Of a stretch of 64,000 nt of DNA, positions 55,986 to 64,000 are shown one piece after another. The DNA is from Heterobilharzia americana. Lineage: Eukaryota > Platyhelminthes > Trematoda > Strigeidida > Schistosomatidae. How positions within the stretch are numbered: position 1 is the stretch's first letter; each line of letters begins with the position of its first letter. The stretch covers positions 48,420,691-48,484,690 of the forward strand of contig OX104134.1 in assembly GCA_944470555.2 (NCBI GenBank), in the 5' to 3' direction. The notes beneath the pieces are model-generated. The model saw nothing but the letters and a program-made list of their open reading frames with translations, ran no database searches and had not been told where the DNA came from. A program made the position numbers and the translations under genes.

Positions 55986-57026
55986 ACCACCACCACTAAT
56001 GAAGACATCCTCAGATGTAACCTCTCGAAAATAAAATTTCCAAAACACAGTGAATAGTATATTTTAAATAAGAATATAAACATGAAAACTAGGACTGTAC
56101 ATTTAATGGTAGGCATGGCACCATGTACATAAGCTTAAATTTACATTTAATTAACTTCATTGTGTCTTGGTATCATGCACTGTTTCCCAAGCTGACAGAC
56201 ATGAAAAAAGGTGGGGATGTCAGGGGCAAACGAAAGAACGTGGGGGAAAAACGCACTAGTGGGGATTTCGGGTAAAAAGGGGAAAACATGGGGACGAAGG
56301 GGGAAATCGTGGGGAAAAAATGGGGAGAGACCCCATTAATGCAGACAGTGCTGGTATTTGTTGCATTTCCCTTTTTGTAAATTTAGGATTCTCTATTCTT
56401 ATTGTAAATCGAATCCTGGAAGCCTGCACAATTAGATTGGAATCACGATATTTCACCAGTACTTTTCTTAATTATCCCTGCATCCGTCTTCAAGTAACTT
56501 CTATGCAATCGTGCGACCTGTGATGAACATCCCTATGGCATCACACAAAGATACTTCCAAGAAGCAATTTGACATATGTCAATGAAACAGTGGATTAATA
56601 AAATATATATTAATCGACTGTTTCATTGACTGGAGCCGCTTTGTCCTTTGCAGCTGTAAACAGCATACAAAAATGCAGAAAAATACTTACAACTTTATCT
56701 GCAGAAACGGATTCTTTCAATCGACCTCGAAGCTCAAAGTGGCAGTATTCACCGGGACATTAAGCACAGTGAAGAGCAACATGGCGGCAACTGTGGACAT
56801 GCCTCCAATTAAGAATGAACAAACAAAAGTAGATCCTTTCATCAGTGAGGTGATACATTGTTGTGAGTATCACCTATTGTTGTCTATGCAGTATATCTTG
56901 ACATTTCCATGAACCCGAATATGCATGCCCTGTGAAAACACATTAAAACTGCCGTAGTTCTACACTCACTATATATGCGATCCTTCAAATTTAAACACTT
57001 CAGTAATTTAGCCAAGCATTACCTTT
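55985..57026 (-). repeat. Repeat 'R'', left part (inverted relative to 15,605-17,160)
   Basis: The reverse complement aligns with 17,150 down to about 15,940. Landmarks: AGAATATAAACATG near 56,070, GATTGGAATCACGATATTTC near 56,435, AACATGGCGGCAACTGTGGA near 56,780, CAGTATATCTTGACATTTCC near 56,890. It carries W copy 3 (56,187-56,377) and a palindromic insertion (56,578-56,630). It lacks the S insertion present in R. R' resumes at 61,951 after the Gypsy element. Confidence 0.75.
56187..56377 (+). repeat. Purine-rich repeat 'W', copy 3
   Basis: This is the longest purine-rich form: CCCAAGCTGACAGACATG, GGGGATTTCGGGTAAAAAGG, CATGGGGACGAAGGGGGAAA, ACCCCATTAATGCAGACAGT and GCTGGTATTTGTTGCATTTC. 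It sits inside R' at a point where copy R (near 16,980) has no such sequence, so W is mobile or was copied in. Confidence 0.65.
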
Positions 57027-57369
57027 TTAGGATTTGTCCTGGTGCTAACTTGACAGACGCAAAGACCAATCACTAATTATTCGGACTTGTTATATACCCA
57101 CGAGTGCGAGACCAAGGAAGAACACAATAGCGTAGTCGGGTGGAATAGTATTTTTCGATGGTTGTGCCAAGATATCGATGCGTTCCAACTAACCGGCTAA
57201 CGAGTCGAATATGAGTAGTGCAACATAACACGACAGCGTGCCAAATGGCCAGGATGCCTGACCAGGTGCCTTCAGCTAAGCGAGTCCAGTCAAACTATCA
57301 AGGTCAGCATCAATGTCGAAAGTCGTCAAACCCCGGGCTATTGATTTTGAGGAAGTGTGTGACGCTACA
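57027..57369 (-). repeat. 3' LTR of the Gypsy element
   Basis: Direct repeat of 61,608-61,950. In the element sense it starts TGTAGCGTC and ends CCTAA. It ends against R' with the target duplicate CTTT. The exact end has a one-base ambiguity because of a T run. Confidence 0.95.
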
Positions 57370-57387
57370 GATCACTCCCCCCCCCCT
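57370..57387 (-). other. Polypurine tract of the Gypsy element
   Basis: In the element sense the sequence reads AGGGGGGGGGGAGTGATC immediately before the 3' LTR, the position where plus-strand DNA synthesis is primed. The ten-G run is unusually uniform. Confidence 0.75.
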
Positions 57388-57857
57388 AGTGGGTTTGTGA
57401 GGACCCTAAGACGATACCAGCCGGAAGTAAAAACCCAGTGGTTTCTCCACTGCTAATACTCTTCCGATCGGCTCACTGCGTGACGTGGCCCCTGATTGCC
57501 TGGACTTATTTTAGGGTGTCGTGGCAATTAAATAATGAAATACAATAAATCGAATTGTACGTCGATCGTCATCCTCAGTTTTCTTTGACGTTCCGTCCAG
57601 TGCTCGTCGCACCTGGAATATAAATGAAAGTCTTTAATACCATGAAAATGCTTCGTAAAAATAGGAATTATATGTATACAAATATATCGAAAATAAAATT
57701 TACGCTTATTTTCACCGTTTTTTTTAAAAAAGTTTCATTACATGGTAATAAAAAATTGATATAAAAGGCGAAATGTACGAGGATTTGCGCATTGCCGGTA
57801 AATAAGAAAAATAGTTGCTCGGAAAAAAAAATGGTTGGCACACTTTATTTCACACTG

Positions 57858-59129
57858 CTAAGTTGAATACGACTTTAAATACTCTGGGAACCTGACGGTT
57901 CGACCTGATCGTGTTTTCTGTTGCGCCGATGGTTGTTGCAACTGTGCATTACCAGGCACATCGTCAAGAATTTCGATAATTGAGCTATCCGTCGGTCGGC
58001 TGTAGCGAGCTGAAACGTCACTTATAATGGGGTTGCCTTCGAAATAAGCTGGTTTCAAACGGTCGATACTGACAGTATCTTCACGTCCGTCTCGCTCAAT
58101 TATATAGAATTTCTCGTGTCGCTTGATCACTTTGAATGGCCCGTCGTAGGGTGGTTCAAGTGGTCGACGAACAGCGTCGTGGCGAATAAACACGTGTGAT
58201 GTCTTTTGTAAACTGGGGTGAACGAAAACACCAGTCGTTTGAGGTCTAATCGGAGAAGGCCTAACTGAACGCATTGCGTTTGTAAGCCTAGTCACATACG
58301 ATGCCCTGTCGGAAACATGTTTGAAAGTTGAAGGAGAAACAAACTCACCTGGTAGGCGAAGAGTGGTCCCATAGACGAGTTCTGCAGGGGTACATCCAGC
58401 ATCAACTTTCAAGGCGTTACGAATACCTAGTAGGACTAGAGGCAGAGCCTCGGTCCACTGAGGTATGTTTGCAGCTGAAAGGGAAGCTTTCAGCTGTCGA
58501 TGGAAACGCTCTACCATGCCATTTGCTTGTGGATGGTAGGCTGTCGTTCGGAACTGGGTGCAACCTAAAAGTGCCGTTAGAGCGTGAAATAATCCACAAT
58601 CAAATTGGCGCCCACGGTCGGTTGTGACGTAAGATGGACATCCGAAGTTCGCGATCCATCTTTCGACGAAAACACGAGCAACTGTTTCAGCAGTAATATC
58701 CTTAATAGGTACTGCTTCCGGCCATCGTGTGAAACGATCAACACAAGTGAAAAGGTAGGTACATCCATTAGATTCTGGTAGGGGTCCTACAATATCTATA
58801 TGGACGTGGTCGAAACGCATGTCTGGGGCTAGAAATGAGCCTAAAGGGCTTTTCGTGTGTCGCGTGACTTTGCACTTTTGACAAGCTAAGCACGACTGAG
58901 CCCACTCCTTAACGTCTTTGTTCATCCCAGGCCAGCAGAAACGTTGTGCGATAAGCCTAATGGTGGCTCGTACACCTGGATGAGAGAGTTTGTGCAACGT
59001 ATTGAAGACGTTGCGTCGACAACTCTTCGGAACTATTGGGCGTGGTTGACTAGCAGAGACATCGCACAAAATTGTATCCTTGTCTGATCCAACCGGACAA
59101 AGTCGCAGCTTGAGAGTTGTGGACGACAA
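57858..59129 (-). CDS. Gypsy integrase, open frame
   Basis: 423 codons, uninterrupted. The zinc-binding HHCC module lies at about residues 46-88 ([11 protein letters not shown], then SCLACQKCK). The catalytic core has [11 protein letters not shown] (first Asp), [12 protein letters not shown] (second Asp) and [20 protein letters not shown] (Glu). A GPY/F-like module follows with [19 protein letters not shown]. No chromodomain is seen. The C-terminus ends [22 protein letters not shown] ([10 protein letters not shown]). This is the best preserved gene of the element. It would insert the DNA copy and create the 4-bp duplication. It is normally part of the Pol polyprotein, so the Met at 59,129 is not a natural start. 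Confidence 0.93.
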   Translation of the reverse strand: MSSTTLKLRLCPVGSDKDTILCDVSASQPRPIVPKSCRRNVFNTLHKLSHPGVRATIRLIAQRFCWPGMNKDVKEWAQSCLACQKCKVTRHTKSPLGSFLAPDMRFDHVHIDIVGPLPESNGCTYLFTCVDRFTRWPEAVPIKDITAETVARVFVERWIANFGCPSYVTTDRGRQFDCGLFHALTALLGCTQFRTTAYHPQANGMVERFHRQLKASLSAANIPQWTEALPLVLLGIRNALKVDAGCTPAELVYGTTLRLPGEFVSPSTFKHVSDRASYVTRLTNAMRSVRPSPIRPQTTGVFVHPSLQKTSHVFIRHDAVRRPLEPPYDGPFKVIKRHEKFYIIERDGREDTVSIDRLKPAYFEGNPIISDVSARYSRPTDSSIIEILDDVPGNAQLQQPSAQQKTRSGRTVRFPEYLKSYST

Positions 59130-59213
59130 CTCATGATACAGCTCAAGGTCTTCTTTTTGACGCCGAGCTAGTTCAACGAGATCAACGCCCTCGATGTGGT
59201 TTATCGAAGCTAT

Positions 59214-60235
59214 TCATGATAAGGCATCGGCTGCGGAGTTATTTGCTCCAGAAATATGGCAGATGTCTGACGTGAACTGGGAAATGTAATCCAGCTGTCG
59301 CGACTTACGCGGGGAGTATTCGTCAGACGCCGAGCTGAGGGAAAAGGTTAACGGTTTGTGGTCTGTGAAAATAATGAAATCACGACCTTCCACCGAATGT
59401 CGAAAGTGGCGTACAAAACAGTACATAGCTTGGAGTTCCCTGCCAAATGTACTGTATCTTGTTTTCACGTCTTGCAGCCGCCTCGAGAAAAAGGCTAACG
59501 GTTGCCACTGGTTGTCAGTCAATTGCTGCATAACTGCCCCAATTGCTGAGTCAGATGCATCAACAGCAATACTCAAAGCAGCATTGGGGTAATGATGCAT
59601 TAGCATGGTTGCGTTTGAAATGTCTTCCTTGACTTTGGAGAAAGCAAGTCTGGCTACGTTGTCCACGGTCACGAACTTCGTAGTTCCTCGAAGTAGATCT
59701 GTCAGTGGTCTGATGACAGAGGCACAGTTGGGGATAAGCCTTCGGTACTAACTTACCAGGCCATTGAAAGTGCGGAGATGTTTCACAGTGGTCGGCTCTG
59801 GATAGTTCGTGATAGCCACCACTTTATCTCTCAATGGGCGTATACTCGCAATTAGACAGTCATCGATGTAGACATGAACAAAATTCAAACCACGGAAGGC
59901 ATCATCCACAAAGCTTTGGAATGTTTGTGCTGCATTCCGAAGACCAAATGGCATGCGCAGGAATTCAAACAAGCCAAAAGGAGTAATAATGGCTGTTTTC
60001 GCTTTACTTTCTGCTGCCATAGGTATCTGGTTGTACGCTTTGACCAGATCGATTTTGGAGAAAATGTTCATTCCGCATGAGGTTGCAGTCAAATCGCAAA
60101 CGTGAGGTATCGGGTAGCAGTCAGGAGTTGTTTTGGCGTTAAGCCTTCGGTAATCACCGGTCGGACGTCAGTCGTTGCTATCCTTTTTGGGAACCATGTG
60201 CAGTGGTGATGCCCAAGGGCTGTATGACGGCTTGA
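59214..60235 (-). pseudogene. Gypsy reverse transcriptase and RNase H, frameshifted
   Basis: 59,748-60,092 (114 codons) carries the RT palm: IFSKIDLVKAYNQIPMA, FGLFEFLRMPFGLRNAAQTF and VHVYIDDCLIAS (YIDD active site). The segment between 60,092 and 60,235 holds the fingers in other frames. 59,214-59,672 (152 codons) is RNase H: SIAVDASDSAIGAVMQQ (first Asp), FGRELQAMYCFVRHFRHSVE (Glu), IIFTDHKPL (Asp), ending SGANNSAADALS. At least three breaks separate the parts, so the element cannot encode a full Pol. Confidence 0.88.
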
Positions 60236-60847
60236 TTATGCCCAGTTCGAGTATGTGGTCGAATTCACTCTTCGAATTTTGAGCTTATCGGGGGCTAAAC
60301 GGCACGCTTTGGATGCCACAGGTGGACCTGTGGTTGTGACGTGATGCATAACATTGCTGGTTATGCACGGAAGAGTGTGCTTCGGTTGCTGCAACTCTGG
60401 ATATTTCTCCAAAACTGCTTGGTAGGACGCGTCGCCTGATTGTTTGGTTCTAACGATGGCTAAACTCGGACCTACATAGGGGGTGCTGCCAATAGATAAC
60501 TTTGTATTGTTATCTGTCAGACGTCGATGGCGAGCATCTACTAGTAGGTAGTAATGGTTTAGCAAATCTATGCCAGTGATGGGCATGGAAACGTCAGCAA
60601 GGAGGAAAATACAGTGGATAGGTTTACTTGAACCTAAGTTGAGGTGGGCATACCGTCTCCCGAATGTCGCGATTGCCTTGCCGTTGGCTGCTCGGAAATT
60701 GAAGGATGGGTCATGATAACGCTCCTTTGGCGGTGCAGGAAGAACGCTAACTTCTGCGCCGGTGTCGACGAGGTAGCAAACTTTCGTCTTAATATCCGTG
60801 ACGTAGAGTAAAGGGCTGTTTCCGCCGGCTACGGTTGCCGTGAACAC
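60236..60847 (-). pseudogene. Gypsy aspartic protease and start of RT
   Basis: The 203-codon frame starts FTATVAGGNSPLLYVTD and carries CYLVDTGAEVSVLPA, where DTG is the catalytic triad of a retropepsin, then IFLLADVSMPITGIDLLNHY. The second half leads toward RT with VASKACRLAPDKLK, where a frameshift follows. The protease cuts the Gag-Pol chain. It overlaps the end of the gag frame by about 60 bp in another frame. Confidence 0.85.
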
Positions 60848-61457
60848 GTGCCGGCGTGACCGTTTCCCGAGTTTGTGTCCTACTTAAAACTGCATGGTTT
60901 CCGAGTGGGACTGACTGCAGTGTCACCAACACGGTTTGCACCGGTTGTGGTAGTTTTGAGAGAAATAGTTCTCGGAAGAGACCATTGTCGAATGTTCGTG
61001 CACTCATAACTTCTCGCATGCGTGCGAGGACTTCAGTAGCTGAGTGGCTGCCTAGCTCGATGTTACGAAGTAATTCGTCTAGGGGCTGGTGATTTGTTAG
61101 ATTGCTTTTCTTCAAGAGTGCGGCCTTGATAAGAACATAAGAATCACTTATTTCAGGATTAAACATGTGTGCCGTAACATACCTGTTTAATTCTCGCGGT
61201 AGTGACCGTATGACGGCAAGAAATCGAGAATGAGTGTCTGACACACCCTGTTCTCGAAAATCAGCCTCGGCATACAGAAACCATGATTCTGCATTGTCTC
61301 GCCAACAGATGTCGCGACTCTCAGTTCCCTCCTTCTTCTCGAACCGTTCGGTTCCAACTGGATCCCGAAAAGCGTAGGTATTAATGTTTTCTGATTGTTT
61401 TTCAAAAAGGAACAGGTGTTGTGATGTCCCAGTTCTGTATAAAACATTCTTATTCAT
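60789..61457 (-). pseudogene. Gypsy gag, lacking a visible zinc knuckle
   Basis: The frame of 222 codons starts MNKNVLYRTGTSQHLF. The core of the Gag capsid is visible: WRDNAESWFLYAEADFREQG, RFLAVIRSLPRELNRYVTAH, LDELLRNIELGSHSATEVLA, LFRELFLSKLPQPVQTVLVT. Schistosome Gypsy gags usually continue to a CCHC zinc knuckle. Here the sequence passes directly from the capsid into SRTQTRETVTPARV and the protease, with no CX2CX4HX4C, so I infer a deletion. Gag would package the element RNA. Confidence 0.8.
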
Positions 61458-61607
61458 CTGAACATTTTAACGTGTCATTCCATTCCCACACCATTTTTTA
61501 CGGTATGACTAGTAGTCTATTCTCTGCCCCCATTGTAATGTGAATCGCTAATTGGTTTGGTTAATCTCACTCTTACTACGCCTGTGCCTCAAACTGAGGA
61601 AAAGGTT

Positions 61608-61950
61608 TTAGGGTTTGTCCTGGTGCCAACTTGACAGACGCAAAGACCAATCACTAATTATTCGGACTTGTTATATACCCACGAGTGCGAGACCAAGGAA
61701 GAACACAATAGCGTAGTCGGGTGGAATAGTATTTTTCGATGGTTGTGCCAAGATATCGATGCGTTCCAACTAACCGGCTAACGAGTCGAATATGAGTAGT
61801 GCAACATAACACGACAGCGTGCCAAATGGCCAGGATGCTTGACCGGGTGCCTTCAGCTAAGCGAGTCCAGTCAAACTATCAAGGTCAGCATCAATGTCGA
61901 AAGTCGTCAAACCCCGGGCTATTGATTTTGAGGAAGTGTGTGACGCTACA
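61608..61950 (-). repeat. 5' LTR of the Gypsy element
   Basis: Pairs with 57,027-57,369. It should hold the promoter of the element. The first bases downstream in the element sense (AACCTTTTCCTCAGTTTGAG) do not show a standard TGG-type primer-binding site, so I leave the tRNA primer open. Confidence 0.95.
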
Positions 61951-62290
61951 CTTTTTTTCGAGCATGAAATTGCTGGGTTACTTCCTCTTCTTTTTGAGTG
62001 ATGGTTTAACTGATTCATTAGACATGACTACCATTTCCGCCGGATAACTTGAAAACAAGAAAAATTCTTAATTGCGATTAAAGTGCGCCATTCGTATGTC
62101 GTATGAAGTTTTCTTTTTCCTTCAGACTGGGGATTTCCACTGCCTTGAATGGAACTATGGGACGAATTTTTTGTGAAAGAAAATATTACCGTAGATTTTC
62201 CACCACTAATTGTGATAACGTGCCTGTGAAAGTGATATGTGCCTGTGAATGCGGGAAGAGATTATGAATATTATTATCATTAAATATTTC
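61951..62290 (-). repeat. Repeat 'R'', right part
   Basis: The reverse complement matches 15,930 down to 15,605: GCATGAAATTGCTGGGTTAC near 61,963, ACTACCATTTCCGCCGGATA near 62,027, AATATTACCGTAGATTTTCC near 62,182. It ends near 62,290 with ATTATTATCATTAAA, which mirrors the TAATAATAATAAC end of R. Confidence 0.75.
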
Positions 62291-62814
62291 ATGGACATGG
62301 GGCCAGCTGCACTGCATTTTCAATTGCCCCGAATAGAGTTCAAGGCATCAGTGAAAGGCATGATCTCCGTGCAATGACGCATCACCGTGAAAAGATCTTG
62401 ACAGTCACCAGATGCAGCTACCACTTCCCTCCCACTCCTGCGCTCTGAGAACCCGCAAAATCGTGGTTTTAACCAAATGGCCTCTTCCGTAAACAACTGA
62501 TGTGTACCGCGGTACCAACTGAGAGCTGGTATGCATGGGCGAGCGTCAATAATCTACTGGAAAAAGAAGGAGACCCAACTATGGCTAGTAGGGGGCTCCC
62601 CAAAGCCATAAATGTCCCAGTTCGACCTGTTTCAAGGTGTATTGTAAGTGCTGACAATCCTCACTTCTACTTTCTGTGGGTTTAACCACCAGCCTTGGAC
62701 CAACTTGATGCAGTGCAGCAAGTTCTCCTGCAAACAACCCTTTCAGACTCGTTTAGATAATCGCCAAAAGACAACGTGAAGTAACTACATAGCGAAATGT
62801 GGCCACAGTCAATA
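62291..62814. other. No confident feature
   Basis: Open frames at 62,469-62,657 (minus) and 62,500-62,685 (plus) overlap each other and carry no motif I know. Nothing else is seen. Confidence 0.45.
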
Positions 62815-64000
62815 AAGGAGGGCTGGGCACAGTGCTAAAAAACCCTACTCCGCATCTCATCTAACCGCTAAGCAAACTTCAAAGCATAAAGTTAGACTTA
62901 TTCCTCGCTGGAACCGGAGAGACGAAATGACGCCGGCTGCTGAAAGCCTTCAGGAAGGCGATCGGTCGATGCATCTTCTCTCTCTCGATGAAAGCGAAAG
63001 TAAGAATGGGGACATGAAATGTCCAAACAATGTTTGAAGCTGGCTGGCAAGGCTGTCCAGCTTGCAGAGGAGAGAAGATACAGCATAGAAGTGTTAGGAA
63101 TCTCCGAAAGCAGATTGAATGGAAGTAGACCCTCTCAACTGTCAACTAGAGAGTCAATAATCTACTCCGGTCACCCAGACGACAATCACGAGCACACCGA
63201 GTTTTGGAGTGGTTATCATGATGTCCCCAAGAGCATTGCAGGCTCTCATGCAGTGGGAGCCAATCTCTTCCTGCCGGATCATGACAGCAACATTCAAATC
63301 AAAGGGAAGGAAAGTCACAATTACACAATGCTACGCACCTACAAATAATGCAGATCAAGACAAGAAGGAGGAATTCTACAGACAACTGCAATCAGTAATA
63401 GACAAGACTCCAGTTGGCGAAATCAAGATTCTAAGGGGTAGGGTGACATGAATGCCAAACTGGGAGCGGACGACACAGGAAGAGAACTCATCATGGGTCG
63501 AGAAGCACTCGATGAAATGAATGAGAATGGAGAATTGTTTGCGCATTCAACGATTTGGTGATTGGAGGCAGTGTGTTCAAGCACAAGGACATTCACAAAG
63601 TGACATGGATTTCACCAGATGGACACACCGAAAATCAGGTCGACTTCATCTGAATGTGAAGAAAGTGTAGACGCAGAGTACTGGATAAAAGATCAGATCA
63701 AGAAGGGGATCGAACGCAGGTTCACACCACCCACTATCCAGTGCAAGGAACCTTGAAAATCAAGTTGAAAGCCTTCAAAGAAGTTGGTGAGAGGCCACAG
63801 TTCAAGTTCAACACCCAGAACAGAAACTGAAGGATGAAACTACAAAGGACATCTTCATGTCAGTCATCAGGACAAGATAGGAGACATTAGGCAACATCCC
63901 CGAGGAAACTTGTATGGGAGAACACTGGAACTGTTTGAAAGCTATGTGGAAAGGAACCTGGATAATCGTGTTAGGAAGGAAGAAGAAGAAAGACAAGGGA
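62815..64000 (+). mobile_element. RTE-clade LINE 'P', 5' part, running off the window
   Basis: The plus strand carries an RTE 5' UTR (GGGCTGGGCACAGTGC near 62,822, as in E), then EN: 63,019-63,348 with RRYSIEVLGISESRLNGSRP, 63,209-63,451 with TITQCYAPTNNADQDKKEEF, a shifted GMNAKLGADDTGRE-type box near 63,450 and the linker. From 62,858 it matches the reverse complement of O (46,290-47,428) almost base for base. I noted one residue change (S/C) and one extra GAGA at 62,980. It is already frameshifted and continues beyond base 64,000. Confidence 0.88.

Larger units (their letters stand above)
57027..61950 (-). mobile_element. Complete Ty3/Gypsy LTR retrotransposon
   Basis: A 4,924-bp element is flanked by CTTT at 57,023-57,026 and 61,951-61,954 (4-bp TSD). 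The LTRs of 343 bp (57,027-57,369 and 61,608-61,950) differ at four positions I can see, so it is fairly young. On the minus strand the order is gag, protease, RT, RNase H, integrase, which is the Gypsy order. A run of ten Gs next to the 3' LTR (57,377-57,386) is the polypurine tract. No envelope gene is present. The frame is broken several times in the RT and RNase H part. Schistosome relatives are Boudicca, Saci and Gulliver. I cannot decide which. Confidence 0.95.

Noticed and set aside
53263..56377. Repeat W as the target split by F'/Q
   Set aside because: W1 and W2 each start with CCCAAGCTGAC and run to the same end, so they are separate copies and not two halves.
57027..61950. Retrovirus-like element with an envelope gene
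   Set aside because: The region between integrase and the 3' LTR (57,370-57,857) has no open frame, signal peptide or membrane segment. Order and content are plain Ty3/Gypsy.

Overview
The window is animal nuclear DNA, almost certainly from a schistosome blood fluke (Trematoda, Digenea). I base this on three things: a complete mago nashi (MAGOH) gene cut by introns of only 32-34 nt, a size typical of schistosome 5' introns; RTE-clade (SR2-like) and CR1-clade LINEs in the combination known from schistosome genomes; and a tRNA-headed SINE with a decayed hammerhead core, as in the Smα family. The species cannot be told from sequence alone. There is no bacterial-style operon, rRNA, true tRNA gene or CRISPR array.

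Layout. 1-560: nothing recognised. 560-2,760: CR1-like LINE 'A' with an inverted 5' piece. 2,740-3,520: a ~440-bp repeat ('S') split by a solo LTR (2,919-3,262). 3,530-6,725: CR1-like LINE 'C'. 6,890-14,610: CR1-like LINE 'B' (ORF1, EN, RT), with a full-length RTE 'E' (10,529-13,772) inserted in its ORF1. 15,605-17,160: an unclassified ~1.1-kb repeat 'R'. 17,165-22,400: CR1-like RT ('F') and EN ('G') remnants separated by 2.2 kb. 22,840-23,300: second S copy. 23,890-27,780: CR1-like 'H' (minus) head-to-head with 'I' (plus). 27,780-30,774: nothing confident. 30,785-32,793: RTE 'J', 5'-inverted and bounded by a 10-bp target-site duplication (TSD). 33,153-33,692: MAGOH. 34,665-43,320: a pile of related RTE copies, old 'L' split by young 'K' (16-bp TSD), then 'M' and 'N'. 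44,002-44,157: a candidate orphan exon. 44,290-47,430: RTE 'O'. 48,760-49,035: Smα-like SINE. 49,540-50,480: Penelope-like element. 53,000-56,400: CR1 pieces, three copies of a purine-rich repeat 'W', and F', a near-identical copy of F. 55,985-62,290: an inverted copy of R (R') holding a 4.9-kb Ty3/Gypsy element (57,027-61,950). 62,815-64,000: RTE 'P', nearly identical to part of O.

Almost everything is transposable-element sequence of several ages. The elements can be ordered because they interrupt one another: E is younger than B, K younger than L, the solo LTR younger than its S copy, and the Gypsy element younger than the R duplication. In two cases a paralogous empty site lies in the same window. 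The only complete cellular gene I can assemble is MAGOH, which lies in a gap of about 1.8 kb between RTE copies J and L. I found no convincing undescribed biological system. The most unusual signals are the repeated 5'-inverted LINE copies (J proven by its TSD, A strong, F'/Q possible), the unclassified R, S and W repeats, and RTE copies O and P, which share the same disabling mutations.
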